Assembly: GCF_021538895.1 (NCBI RefSeq)
Contig: NZ_JADDRL010000084.1
Coordinates: 1-42,185, forward strand
Direction: 5' to 3'
Length of the DNA: 42,185 bases
From: Streptomyces olivochromogenes
GTDB lineage: Bacteria > Actinomycetota > Actinomycetes > Streptomycetales > Streptomycetaceae
A model generated the notes under the pieces. That model was not told where the DNA came from, did not search any database, and saw only the letters and a program-made list of their open reading frames with translations. Each line of letters starts with the position of its first letter. Position 1 is the first letter of the stretch. Positions 33,052 to 41,529 of this stretch are shown here, in pieces. Position numbers and translations under genes: made by a program.

Positions 33052-34877
33052 AGCGCCGGATACCCCTGCGCAAGCGGCTGCTCGTCCGGCTGCTGATCGC
33101 CTCGGCGCTGATCGCGGTGTGCTCCGTGGCCGCGACGGCGTGGCTGGCCGTGGCGACCACCACCCGCGCCCTGAAGGAGGAGCAGGGCCAGGACCTCGCC
33201 GCCGACACGAACATCCTCTCCCGGCTCAGCGGGTACGCCGCGACCCACCCCGACTGGAAGGGCGTCGAGAAGACGGTCCGCGCCCTGGCCGCGAAGACCG
33301 GCCGGCGCATCGCCCTGACCACCGCGGACCGCAGCCTCGTCGCCGACTCGGCCCGCGTCCGTACGCCGCTGCCGCCCCGGCCCGCCGCCACCATCGACCC
33401 CCTGCACACCGACACCTACACCGAGTCCGGGGCGCAGCTCAGCGGCATCGACCCGCGCGCGGTGGGCCCGTACCGGCTGACGACGCGGGAGCGCGAACGG
33501 CTGGTCGCGGTGGCCGGGAAACAGCGGCAGTGCTTCGACCGGCAGGGCATCCAGGTCACCGTCGACCTCACCCCGAGCGGACGGCCGGTCCTCACCAACC
33601 CGGACGGTACGGACGCCTCCGGCTTCGTCGGCGAGGAGTGCGGCTACTCGCCCCTGAGCGCACCCACCGCGACCGAGCGGAAGGCACTGGACGCACTGAC
33701 CCGTCAGACCCGCGCCTGCCTGGTCCGGGAGGGACTGGAACCCGGCGCGCCGCTCTACCTCGCGTTCGACCCCACCGCGAAGCACCCGCTGGGCCGGTTC
33801 GCCATCGCCAAGTACGTCAAGGCGAACGACAAGGAGGCACTCGCGACGGCACAGCGCTGCGTCGACAGCGCCCGCCGTGCCCAACTCGCGCCCTACGTCG
33901 CCCCGGTCGCCGAACTGTTCCTCGGCATCGGGGACCGGACCGCGCCCCGCTTCGACATGTCCCCGGCCAACAAGGCCAAGGTGGTCGGCGCGGCCGGGCT
34001 GGTCCTCGCCGTCACCGTCGCCGTCACGGCCGTGGTCGCGACCCGGCTCGTACGACCGCTGCGCGCCCTGACCGCGGCCGCCCAGCAACCGCCGGAACTC
34101 CATGTGCGGGTCCCGGTGACCACGCGGGACGAGACCGGCATCCTCGCGGAGGCCTTCAACGACCTGACGGAGCGCCGCGCGCGCCTGGAAGCCCAGCGCA
34201 AGGCGATGGTCAGCGACATCGCCCACGAACTGCGCAGCCCGCTCACCAACATCCGCGGCTGGCTGGAGGTGACCCGGGACGGCGTGGTCGACCCGGATCC
34301 CGTGCTGCTGGACTCGCTGCACGACGAGGCGCTGGTGCTCCAGCGCGTCATCGACGACCTCCAGGACCTCGCCGCCGCCGACGCGGGCACCCTGCGCCTG
34401 CACCGCGAGCCGGTCCGCGCCGACGACCTCCTCGATCAGGTCACCGCCGCCCACCGGGTCGCCGCCGACGCGGCCGGGGTGACCCTGCGCACCGAGACGG
34501 GCGACGCCTGCTGGCTGGACGCCGACCCGGTGCGGATGCGGCAGGCGCTCGGCAACCTGGTCTCCAACGCGCTGCGGCACACACCCGCCGACGGCACGGT
34601 CACCCTGGCCGCCCGCCCCGACGGCGACCGGGTCGAGTTCACCGTCGCCGACACCGGCACCGGCATCGCGCCCGAGGACCTGCCGCACGTCTTCGAACGG
34701 TTCTGGCGCGCGGAGAAGTCCCGCAGCCGCCGCACCGGAGGCAGCGGCCTGGGCCTGCCCATCGTCCGCCACCTGGTCGCCGCCCATGGCGGCAGGGCCG
34801 AGGCGGCGAGCGAGCCGGGAGGGGGAGCGGTGTTCACCCTGAGGCTGCCCAGGGCGACGCCCCCACAGGACGGTTGA
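33048..34877 (+). CDS. Membrane sensor histidine kinase with Cys-repeat sensor domain
   Basis: The 609-residue kinase has transmembrane helices about 11-37 and 311-333, enclosing a large extracellular sensor. The sensor holds cysteines 162, 198, 224 and 271 in two similar segments: ERERLVAVAGKQRQCFDRQG and ERKALDALTRQTRACLVREG. A HAMP linker follows, then H393 in SDIAHELRSPLTNI. The ATPase has the N box ALGNLVSNALRHTP, G1 DTGTGI, F box ERFWRAEKS and G2 GGSGLGLPI. It probably forms disulfides outside the cell. The signal is unknown; envelope stress fits the neighbours. ATGA overlap with the regulator gene gives coupled translation. Confidence 0.92.
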   Translation: MKRRIPLRKRLLVRLLIASALIAVCSVAATAWLAVATTTRALKEEQGQDLAADTNILSRLSGYAATHPDWKGVEKTVRALAAKTGRRIALTTADRSLVADSARVRTPLPPRPAATIDPLHTDTYTESGAQLSGIDPRAVGPYRLTTRERERLVAVAGKQRQCFDRQGIQVTVDLTPSGRPVLTNPDGTDASGFVGEECGYSPLSAPTATERKALDALTRQTRACLVREGLEPGAPLYLAFDPTAKHPLGRFAIAKYVKANDKEALATAQRCVDSARRAQLAPYVAPVAELFLGIGDRTAPRFDMSPANKAKVVGAAGLVLAVTVAVTAVVATRLVRPLRALTAAAQQPPELHVRVPVTTRDETGILAEAFNDLTERRARLEAQRKAMVSDIAHELRSPLTNIRGWLEVTRDGVVDPDPVLLDSLHDEALVLQRVIDDLQDLAAADAGTLRLHREPVRADDLLDQVTAAHRVAADAAGVTLRTETGDACWLDADPVRMRQALGNLVSNALRHTPADGTVTLAARPDGDRVEFTVADTGTGIAPEDLPHVFERFWRAEKSRSRRTGGSGLGLPIVRHLVAAHGGRAEAASEPGGGAVFTLRLPRATPPQDG

Positions 34878-34894
34878 GGGCGGCACCCGGCCGG

Positions 34895-35143
34895 TCAGCG
34901 GTGTCGTCGCGCCGCCACGCGCCGGCTCAGGGCACGCCGTTCCGATTCCGTCGTGCCGCCCCAGATGCCGATGGACTGCCCCGTCTCCAGAGCCCATTCC
35001 AGGCACCGCTCCTTGACCTCGCAGCACGCGCAGACCGCCTTGGCCCGCTCCACCTGGACCATCGACGGGCCGGTGGTGCCGATCGGGAAGAAGAGGTCGG
35101 GGTCCGTACGGCGGCACGCTGCCCGCTCGCGCCAGTTGCCCAT
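34895..35143 (-). CDS. WhiB-like iron-sulfur regulator
   Basis: This 82-residue Wbl protein has the four cluster cysteines C10, C38, C41 and C47 (C..C pattern CACC, then C five residues later; C40 is extra), the turn motif GIWGG (59-63) and a basic C-terminal tail RRALSRRVAARRHR. Wbl proteins carry a 4Fe-4S cluster and act with sigma factors on redox or developmental signals. The N-terminus WRERAACRRTDPDLFFP is typical. The ATG at 35143 is preceded by AGGTGA. It converges on the histidine kinase with 17 bases between. Which Wbl class it belongs to cannot be fixed by eye; a stand-alone short WblA- or WblE-like type is possible. Confidence 0.92.
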   Translation of the reverse strand: MGNWRERAACRRTDPDLFFPIGTTGPSMVQVERAKAVCACCEVKERCLEWALETGQSIGIWGGTTESERRALSRRVAARRHR

Positions 35144-35259
35144 GGAAGATCACCTGCGATCGATGTCGTCCGCGCCCTTGCACATGTCTAACGCGAGTTC
35201 GGGTGACCGTCGACCCGCCCGCCAAACGGCCAGGTATCGGACAATCGGCGGACAGGTGC

Positions 35260-36480
35260 TCACTGCTCGCGCAGGCCCCAGGGCGAGCCGTAGGCCGACA
35301 GCAGGTCCAGGAACGGGCGGGCCGGGAACGCCTCCGGGCCGAGGACGCCCGCGCCCGACCAGGCGCCGGTGGCCAGGAGTTCGAGCGCGACGACCGGGTT
35401 CACGGCCGTCTGCCACACCACCGCCTGGCAGCCGTACTCCGCCATCGACCACTGGTTGTCGACCACGTGGTAGAGGTACACCTCGCGCGGCGCGCCGTCC
35501 TTCGTGCCGCGCACCCAGGTACCCGCGCAGGTCTTGCCGCGCATGCGCTCGCCCAGCGTCGCCGGGTCGGGCAGGCAGGCGGCGACCACGTCCCGGGGCG
35601 ACACCGCGACCGGTCCCGCGGCGCCGGGCACTGTCACCGGCTCGGTCCGGTCCAGACCCAGCAGGTGGAGCGTCTTGAGGGTCTCGATGAACTCCCCTCC
35701 CAGGCCGTACTTGAAGGTGACCCGCCGCGCGTCGACCCAGCGCGGCACCAGCAGCACCTCCTCGTGCTCCACGTTCACGCACTCCACCGGGCCGATGCCC
35801 TCGGGGAAGTCGAACACCTCCGGCTCGCTGAAGGGCGTGGTGGTGAACCAGCCCCGCCCGGACTCGTAGACCACGGGTGGGTTCAGGCACTCCTCGATGG
35901 TGGTCCAGATGTTGAAGGACGGCGCGAAGTCGTGCCCGTCGACGGTGAGGTTCGCGCCGTCGCGGATGCCGATCTCCTCGATCTCGTCGAAGAGTTCGTC
36001 GGCCGCGTACCGGGCGAACACGTCGGACAGGCCCGGTTCCACGCCCATGCCGACGAGCGCGAGCGCGCCCGCCTTCTCCCAGTTGGAGGCCACCGCGAAC
36101 TGCTCGTCGCCCAGCTTCACCCCGCACTCCTCGTACGGTCGCTCGGGGTGCGGCCGCGACAGGGACATCGCCATGTCGAGGTAGCCGGCGCCCGCCGCCC
36201 CCGCCGCCCGGAACAGGGGCATGACGAACCGGGGGTCGGTCGCGTTGAGCAGGACGTCGCACCCGTGCCGGTCGAGCAGGGCGGCGACGGCGGCCTCGTC
36301 GCCCGCGTCCACGCGCTCGGCGCGGAACCGGGAGCCCTCGGCGCCGAGGGCCGCGACCGCCGCCTCGGCCCGCCCGAGGTCGTAGTCGGCGACCACCATC
36401 AGGTCGAAGAACGGACGCCGGGCCGCGATCCGGGTGATGGCGGTGCCCACACCACCGGCTCCCACGAGCAGCACACGCAT
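35260..36480 (-). CDS. Saccharopine-dehydrogenase-family oxidoreductase
   Basis: This 406-residue NAD(P)-dependent enzyme begins with a Rossmann motif LLVGAGGVGTAI, followed by VVADYD at the end of beta-2. The family signature parts are LLNATDPRFVMPLF, YLDMAMS, GMGVEPGLSDVFARYA and GGEFIETLKTLHLLGLD. Such enzymes form or split saccharopine-like adducts of lysine with a keto acid. Here the neighbouring LysG/LysE pair supports a role in lysine breakdown, but related members act in polyamine or carboxynorspermidine metabolism. The ATG at 36480 matches the Rossmann start; a longer in-frame start is less likely. It is divergent from a TetR gene across 117 bases. Confidence 0.87.
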   Translation of the reverse strand: MRVLLVGAGGVGTAITRIAARRPFFDLMVVADYDLGRAEAAVAALGAEGSRFRAERVDAGDEAAVAALLDRHGCDVLLNATDPRFVMPLFRAAGAAGAGYLDMAMSLSRPHPERPYEECGVKLGDEQFAVASNWEKAGALALVGMGVEPGLSDVFARYAADELFDEIEEIGIRDGANLTVDGHDFAPSFNIWTTIEECLNPPVVYESGRGWFTTTPFSEPEVFDFPEGIGPVECVNVEHEEVLLVPRWVDARRVTFKYGLGGEFIETLKTLHLLGLDRTEPVTVPGAAGPVAVSPRDVVAACLPDPATLGERMRGKTCAGTWVRGTKDGAPREVYLYHVVDNQWSMAEYGCQAVVWQTAVNPVVALELLATGAWSGAGVLGPEAFPARPFLDLLSAYGSPWGLREQ

Positions 36481-36541
36481 GGCGAAACTCTCTCTCAGTC
36501 GAACTCGAAGTCGGGGAAAAGGCGCGCCTTGGGCCGAGATA

Positions 36542-36576
36542 CAACGCCGTGGCGTCACGTAAGGTCAATGGCGTTG
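36542..36576. promoter_or_regulatory. Possible operator between the saccharopine-type gene and TetR
   Basis: CAACGCC and GGCGTTG form a 7-bp inverted repeat separated by 21 bases, in the 117-base divergent region. The spacing is wide for one TetR dimer, so it may be two half-sites or chance. Confidence 0.4.
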
Positions 36577-36597
36577 GCATAAGAAGGAGGCGGGACC

Positions 36598-37308
36598 GTG
36601 CCGAAACCGGTGGTGCCCGAGGACAAGCGGCGGCGGCGCCGTCCCACCAAGAGCGGCACCGTGCTGTCCGAGCGTCTGATCGTCCGGACGGCGCTGCGCA
36701 TGCTGCGCGAACACGGCAGCGGCGGGCTGACCGCGCGCCGCCTGGGCCTGGCCCTGGACTGCGACCCGAGCACCCTGTACCGCTACTTCCGCGGCATGGA
36801 CGACCTGACCCTGGCCATCGGGGACGCGCTCATCGCGCAGGCGCTGCTCGGCTGGGAGCCGACGGGACAGTGGCGGGCGGACCTGCGGGCGATCGGGCTG
36901 CGCATCCACAGCGCGTACGTCGCGCATCCGCAGGCCGCGCTGCTGACCGCGAACCGGGTCAGCGGCCGATCCCATGAACTGGCCGCCGACGAGGCCGTGT
37001 TGAACGTGCTGCGCACGGCCGGGTTCCCGCTGCCGGACACGGTGCGCGTCTACCACGCCTTCATCGACCAGACGCTGGCCTTCGCCGCGCTCGACGCCGC
37101 GTCCCTGGCCCTGCCGAGCGCCTCCCAGCGCGCCGACGACGCCAAGTGGAGCTCGACCTACGCCCGCCTCCCGCACAGCACCCACCCGCGCATCGCCGAG
37201 GCGGCCCCGCTCCTGGCCACCCGCATGCTCACCAGCGCCTATCCGACGGCCCTGGACATGCTCCTGGACAGCGCGCACGACAGCCTTCGGGCGGCCACGG
37301 GCGGGTGA
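36598..37308 (+). CDS. TetR/AcrR-family transcriptional regulator
   Basis: This 236-residue regulator has a basic N-terminus (KRRRRRPTKSG), a helix-turn-helix at about 25-65 (ALRMLREHGSGGLTARRLGLALDCDPSTLYRYF) and an all-helical ligand domain with a TetR_C-like pattern. The GTG start has GGAGG 7 nt upstream. It is divergent from the saccharopine-dehydrogenase-type gene and probably controls it. It converges on LysG with 64 bases between and no visible terminator. Confidence 0.88.
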   Translation: MPKPVVPEDKRRRRRPTKSGTVLSERLIVRTALRMLREHGSGGLTARRLGLALDCDPSTLYRYFRGMDDLTLAIGDALIAQALLGWEPTGQWRADLRAIGLRIHSAYVAHPQAALLTANRVSGRSHELAADEAVLNVLRTAGFPLPDTVRVYHAFIDQTLAFAALDAASLALPSASQRADDAKWSSTYARLPHSTHPRIAEAAPLLATRMLTSAYPTALDMLLDSAHDSLRAATGG

Positions 37309-37372
37309 ACCGAGGGGGGTGCCGGCCGTGAGCGCGCGCATCGGGGCGCCGCCCGCCACGAGCCTGCCGTCG

Positions 37373-38272
37373 TCACCCCCGCAGCGTCTGCGCCGCCGTC
37401 GCCGTCACCGCCTCGGCCACCGCCGCCAGCGCGGGGGAGTCGAGCCGCCACTGCTGCCAGTACAGGGGGACGTCGACCGCGCGGTCGGGCGCGAGGTGGA
37501 CGAGGCGGCCCGCGCGCAGCAGCGGCTCGGCCTGGGCCTGCGGCACCATGCCCCAGCCGAGGCCCGCGGCGACGGCCTCGGCGTAGCCCTCCGAGGTCGG
37601 CACGTAGTGCCGCAGCGCGCTCGCGGTGCCGCGGCCCCCCGACAGGGAGCGCACGAAGCCGTCCTGGATGTCGTCCCGCCGGTCGAAGACCACCACGGGC
37701 GCCTCGGCGAGCGCCTCCGGCAGCGGCCCGCCCAGCTGTGCCTCGGCGAAGACGGGGTTCGCCACCGGGAGGTAGCGCATCCGGCCCAGCGCGCGCACCG
37801 AGCAGCCCGGCACCGGATCCGCCGACGAGGTCACCGCGGCCATCACCAGCCCCTCCCGCAGCAGCGCCGCCGTGTGGTCCTCGTCCTCGCGCCGCAGCTC
37901 GAAGCAGAGCCGCGGCTCCTGCGCCACGCGTGTGAGCGCCCCGAGGAACCAGGTCGCCAGCGAGTCCGCGTTCACCGCCACCGACACCCGCGTCGGCTCC
38001 CCGGCACCGCTGATGCCGAGCTCGCCGCGCGCGTCGCGCTCCAGCCGGGCCAGCTGCCGGGCGAACCGCACCAGCACCTCGCCGGACTCCGTGGGCCGCA
38101 CCGGCTTCGTGCGCTGCAGCAGTACCCGGCCCGTGCGCCGCTCCAGCGCCTTCACCCGCTGGCTGACCGCCGACGGCGTCAGGTGCAGGGCGGCGGCCGC
38201 CGCGTCGAACGTGCCCTCGTCCACCACGGCCAGCAGCGTCCGCACCTGGTCGAGCGGAAGCTCCGACATCAT
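37373..38272 (-). CDS. lysG: LysG/ArgP-type LysR-family regulator
   Basis: This 299-residue LysR protein has an N-terminal helix-turn-helix (MMSELPLDQVRTLLAVVDEGTFDAAAAALHLTPSAVSQRVKALE) and a periplasmic-binding-fold effector domain. Its match to the ArgP/LysG subgroup rests on the ALHLTPSAVSQRVKALER segment and on being divergent from a LysE exporter. In Corynebacterium, LysG activates lysE when lysine or arginine accumulates, and the same role is inferred. The first of two ATGs (38272) has GGGAGG at a 6-nt distance and is preferred. The effector is not readable from the sequence. Confidence 0.88.
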   Translation of the reverse strand: MMSELPLDQVRTLLAVVDEGTFDAAAAALHLTPSAVSQRVKALERRTGRVLLQRTKPVRPTESGEVLVRFARQLARLERDARGELGISGAGEPTRVSVAVNADSLATWFLGALTRVAQEPRLCFELRREDEDHTAALLREGLVMAAVTSSADPVPGCSVRALGRMRYLPVANPVFAEAQLGGPLPEALAEAPVVVFDRRDDIQDGFVRSLSGGRGTASALRHYVPTSEGYAEAVAAGLGWGMVPQAQAEPLLRAGRLVHLAPDRAVDVPLYWQQWRLDSPALAAVAEAVTATAAQTLRG

Positions 38273-38312
38273 CCGCGGCCTCCCCTCGTCATCGGGAGTC
38301 ATCAGGAGCGCT

Positions 38313-38345
38313 AATGGTACGTAAAAATCTTTAGCTGTACGTACG
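38313..38345. promoter_or_regulatory. AT-rich lysG-lysE control region
   Basis: The 99-base gap between lysG and lysE contains a rare AT-rich tract (GTAAAAATCTTTAG) flanked by TACGTA at 38318-38323 and GTACGTAC at 38337-38344. A LysR-type activator site next to a divergent promoter is the obvious reading. No confident -10/-35 pair could be set for lysE. Confidence 0.5.
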
Positions 38346-38371
38346 GTGATCCCTTGCCTAGCGTCAAGGGC

Positions 38372-38986
38372 ATGTCCAACGCCCTGACCGCCGCGGTCGC
38401 CGGATTCGGCACCGGCCTCTCCCTGATCGTCGCCATCGGCGCCCAGAACGCCTTCGTCCTGCGCCAGGGCATCCGCCGCGACGCGGTCCTCGCCGTCGTC
38501 GGGATCTGCGCCCTGTCGGACGCCCTGCTCATCTGCCTGGGCGTCGGCGGCGTCGGCGCGGTCGTGGTGGCATGGCCGGGGGCGCTGACCGCCGTCGGGC
38601 TGATCGGCGGGGCCTTCCTGCTCGGCTACGGCGTCCTCGCCGCCCGCCGGGTCCTGGGGCCCGGCACCGGCCTGCGGACCGAGGGCGAGGCCGCCGGGTC
38701 CCGCAGGCAGGCGGTGCTCACCTGCCTGGCGATGACCTGGCTCAATCCGCACGTCTACCTGGACACCGTGTTCCTGCTCGGCTCGCTCGCCGCTGACCGC
38801 GGCGCGCTGCGCTGGACCTTCGGCCTGGGCGCCGCGGTCGCCAGCCTGTGCTGGTTCACCGCGCTCGGCTTCGGCGCCCGGCTGCTCGGCCGCTTCCTTG
38901 CCAAGCCGTCCGCCTGGCGCGTCCTGGACGGTCTGGTCGCCGCGACGATGATCGCCCTGGGCATCACGCTCGTCGCCGGATCCTGA
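38372..38986 (+). CDS. lysE: LysE-family basic amino acid exporter
   Basis: This 204-residue membrane protein has the LysE family N-terminus (GFGTGLSLIVAIGAQNAFVLRQGI) and about six hydrophobic helices. The helices include ALLICLGVGGVGAVVVAW, WLNPHVYLDTVFLLGSLAA and the last, VAATMIALGITLVAGS. It should export L-lysine or L-arginine using the membrane potential, and it is divergent from LysG. The ATG at 38372 aligns with the family start. A TTG at 38354, with GGTGATC before it, would add six residues and cannot be excluded. Confidence 0.9.
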   Translation: MSNALTAAVAGFGTGLSLIVAIGAQNAFVLRQGIRRDAVLAVVGICALSDALLICLGVGGVGAVVVAWPGALTAVGLIGGAFLLGYGVLAARRVLGPGTGLRTEGEAAGSRRQAVLTCLAMTWLNPHVYLDTVFLLGSLAADRGALRWTFGLGAAVASLCWFTALGFGARLLGRFLAKPSAWRVLDGLVAATMIALGITLVAGS

Positions 38987-39082
38987 GGCGGTCGGGCCCT
39001 GGCGGAAACGGGTTCAGCGGTCGCAGGAGTTGGTGCCATAGTGAAGCCCGATCGAAAGTTGTAGCGACCAACCAGGAAGCCC

Positions 39083-40390
39083 GTGGACACCAGCGAGAGC
39101 ACCGGCAGCAGCACCGAAGCGCCGTCCGACGACCCCGCCCCGCCGGCACCCGCCCGGCGGGGCTGGCGCCGCTGGGCGATGGACACCCGCCCCCTGCGCC
39201 GCCCCGCCTACCGCCGTCTGTGGACCTCCACCATCGTCACCTCGGTCGGCAGCCAGCTCACCGCCGTGGCCGTCCCCAAGCAGATCTACGACATCACGCA
39301 CTCCTCGGCCTGGGTCGGCTACGCGAGCCTCGCCGGCCTCGTGCCCATGGTGGTGTTCGCCCTGTGGGGCGGGGCCGTAGCGGACACCGTGGACCGCCGC
39401 AAGCTGCTGCTGGTCACCAACGGCGGCATAGCCGTCACCTCGCTCCTGTTCTGGGCGCAGGCCGCCGGCGGGCTGGACTCCGTCGCCGTCCTGATGGTGC
39501 TGCTCGCGATGCAGCAGGCGTTCTTCGGCCTCAACGCCCCGGCGCGCAACGCCTCCATCGCCCGGCTGGTGCCCGCGGAGGAACTGGCCGCCGCGGGCGC
39601 CCTCGGCTCGACGGTCATGCAGACCGGCCTGGTGGCGGGGCCCCTGCTGGCCGGTGCGCTGATCCCGGTCATCGGCCTGCCCGAGCTGTATCTCATCGAC
39701 GCGCTGGCCCTGTGCGTGACGGTGTGGGCCGTCTTCCGGCTCCCCGCGCTGCCGCCGCTGGGCGAGGCGTCGGCCCGCCGCGCCGGATGGCGGGAGATCG
39801 CGGCCGGGTTCCGCTACATCTCGCTGCACAAGGTGCTGCTGCTGTCCTTCCTCGCCGACATCGTCGCCATGGTCCTCGGCATGCCCCGCGCGCTGTTCCC
39901 GCAGCTGGCCGCCGAGACCTACGCCCCGTACGGGGAAGGGCTCGCGCTCGGCGTGCTGTTCGCCGGGATACCGGTCGGCGCGGTGATCGGCGGCCTGTTC
40001 TCCGGCACGTTCTCGCGGGCGCGCCGGCACGGCTGGATGGTGATCGGCTCCGTGGTCGGCTGGGGCGTGGCCGTCGCCGGGGTGGGCCTGAGCCGCAACC
40101 TCTGGATCGCCTTCGCCTTCCTCACCGCAGCCGGGGTCGCCGACATGGTCTCCATGGTCTTCCGCGGGGCGATCCTGCTGTCCGCGGCCACCGACGAGAT
40201 GCGCGGCCGGATGCAGGGCGTGTTCACGGTCGTCGTCGCGGGCGGGCCGCGGCTGGCCGACGTGCTGCACGGCACGGCGGGCTCCGCGTTCGGGCCGCGC
40301 GCCGCCGTCACCGCCGGCGGCCTGCTGGTGGTGGTCGTCATGCTGGGCCTAGCGGCGGCGATGCCGGCCCTGCGCCGCTACCGCGTCTGA
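39083..40390 (+). CDS. MFS transporter (EntS/YbdA-like exporter)
   Basis: This 435-residue protein has a long Ser/Thr/Pro cytoplasmic N-terminus (about 1-45) followed by about twelve hydrophobic helices. The signature VADTVDRRKLLLVTN after helix 2-3 and the second-half loop FSRARRHGWM match the major facilitator superfamily. The overall pattern resembles the EntS/enterobactin-exporter-like group. The substrate is unknown, and no siderophore genes are in the window. The start is GTG with AGGAAG close by. It converges on the cyclic-nucleotide-binding-fold gene with four bases between stops. Confidence 0.87.
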   Translation: MDTSESTGSSTEAPSDDPAPPAPARRGWRRWAMDTRPLRRPAYRRLWTSTIVTSVGSQLTAVAVPKQIYDITHSSAWVGYASLAGLVPMVVFALWGGAVADTVDRRKLLLVTNGGIAVTSLLFWAQAAGGLDSVAVLMVLLAMQQAFFGLNAPARNASIARLVPAEELAAAGALGSTVMQTGLVAGPLLAGALIPVIGLPELYLIDALALCVTVWAVFRLPALPPLGEASARRAGWREIAAGFRYISLHKVLLLSFLADIVAMVLGMPRALFPQLAAETYAPYGEGLALGVLFAGIPVGAVIGGLFSGTFSRARRHGWMVIGSVVGWGVAVAGVGLSRNLWIAFAFLTAAGVADMVSMVFRGAILLSAATDEMRGRMQGVFTVVVAGGPRLADVLHGTAGSAFGPRAAVTAGGLLVVVVMLGLAAAMPALRRYRV

Positions 40391-40394
40391 GGCC

Positions 40395-40850
40395 CTACAC
40401 GGGCCTGCGCCGGCCCGTCGTGTACTGGTCCATCAGCTTGCCGCGCGTCATCTCCAGCCGGTTGGCGAGGATCTCGGCGACGGTCCGTACCAGCGACAGC
40501 CCGAGCAGCGGATCCTCCACGGACAGCCCCAGCACCGCCGCCGCGTCGAACTCGTAGGCGCGCACGGGGGAGAACGCCACCGCGCCGAAGTCCCAGGTGT
40601 ACGGCGGGAAGAGCCAGGACCAGCCGAGCAGATCGCCCGCGCCCAGGCTGGCCACGGTCACCCGCTGATGGGAGGTGACCTGCTGGTCGAGGTTGACCGC
40701 GCCGGAACGGATCACCCAGAAGCGGTCGGCCGTGCCGCCCGCCTCGAAGATCCGGGTGTCCTCCGGGAAGGAGACCTCCTGGGCCAGCTCCATCAGACGC
40801 TCGCGCTGCACTTGCGGAAGGGCGGTCAGCAGTTTTATCGCTTTGGTCAT
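40395..40850 (-). CDS. Small cyclic-nucleotide-binding-fold protein
   Basis: These 151 residues form a stand-alone CRP-type beta-barrel (LMELAQEVSFPEDTRIFEAGGTADRFWVIRSGAVNLDQ) plus a short C-terminal helix; there is no DNA-binding domain. The canonical phosphate-binding GE..R motif is replaced by GDLLGWSWLFPPYTW, so cAMP binding is doubtful. The ATG at 40850 with GAGGAG upstream is chosen. A longer in-frame version from 40970 would begin right at the terminator-like hairpin and has no family resemblance. Promoter and leader are not resolved. Confidence 0.75.
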   Translation of the reverse strand: MTKAIKLLTALPQVQRERLMELAQEVSFPEDTRIFEAGGTADRFWVIRSGAVNLDQQVTSHQRVTVASLGAGDLLGWSWLFPPYTWDFGAVAFSPVRAYEFDAAAVLGLSVEDPLLGLSLVRTVAEILANRLEMTRGKLMDQYTTGRRRPV

Positions 40851-40970
40851 GGCGCAGGGCTCCTCGCCGGCGGGGGGTTCCGGTGTTTTCCCTACGCCCA
40901 TTTCAGCCGCTGGCGCCGCCCCGAGCACCTCGGGGGAGGCGAGATCCTCCGGATTTCCTTCGGAGGGCAT

Positions 40971-41008
40971 GAAAAAGCCCTGGCTGGACGGGGGAGACCA
41001 GCCAGGGC
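40971..41008 (-). terminator. Terminator-like hairpin upstream of the cyclic-nucleotide-binding gene
   Basis: An 11-bp perfect stem GCCCTGGCTGG/CCAGCCAGGGC with a 10-nt loop is followed on the minus strand by TTTTTC. It lies 100 bases past the 79-residue gene and 121 bases before the small CRP-fold gene. It may end the first transcript or attenuate the second. Confidence 0.7.
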
Positions 41009-41107
41009 CGTCAGCGGTGGTGCAGGGAGGACCTGGGCGTCGACTCCATGACCTCGTATGGATGAACGCTAAACCATCCGGCGGGATTCCGGGTAATCGA
41101 GAGCGGG

Positions 41108-41347
41108 TCAAGTGACCGGTTTCACTCCGACCTCCCCCTCGTGCCCGCCCGGGACCACGATCTCGTCCAGCACGCGCAGCACCGCCTCGTACGCCGTCGC
41201 GCGCACGAGCGCCTCCCGCGCCCCGACCGGATCGGCCGTCCGCAGGTCCTCCTCGCGCTCCCGCCAGGCCCGCTGCTCCGCCCTCGCGTAGGTCCGGCCC
41301 CGCTGGATGCGCCGCAACAACTCGTCTGAGTCCACGACATCGGTCAT
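41108..41347 (-). CDS. Hypothetical small charged protein
   Basis: This 79-residue protein is mostly charged and helical (DELLRRIQRGRTYARAEQRAWREREEDLRTA) with a C-terminal VVPGGHEGEVGVKPVT tail. No family was recognised. There is no signal or membrane segment. The ATG at 41347 has only a weak ribosome site. It is retained because the strand shows coherent codon use and a terminator-like hairpin lies downstream. Confidence 0.5.
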   Translation of the reverse strand: MTDVVDSDELLRRIQRGRTYARAEQRAWREREEDLRTADPVGAREALVRATAYEAVLRVLDEIVVPGGHEGEVGVKPVT

Positions 41348-41470
41348 ACCGTCCGCGTACCCCGCAATCGCCGCACCGAAGGGTCCGTTCCGGGGGTTTG
41401 GCGGCGCGCGCAGGGGTGAGCCGAAGAGAGAGACCCGCGGTTCCCCCGGGCTCCGCCGGGTCGGTCTCTG

Positions 41471-41508
41471 TTCTCACTCCCCTCGGGGGTTCTCACTTCC
41501 CTCGGGGT
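41471..41508 (+). repeat. Two 19-bp direct repeats upstream of the RsbW-like gene
   Basis: TTCTCACTCCCCTCGGGG and TTCTCACTTCCCTCGGGG start at 41471 and 41490, an exact 19-bp period. Both contain a small CCC-TC-GGG palindrome. They end 21 bases before the ATG and may be regulator sites or leader hairpins. Confidence 0.5.
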
Positions 41509-41529
41509 GACCGTTCGAGGAGCGAAGGG

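Noticed and set aside
40851..40970. Longer start of the small CRP-fold protein at 40970
   Set aside because: Its ATG immediately follows the U-run of a terminator-like hairpin and the added residues have no family resemblance.
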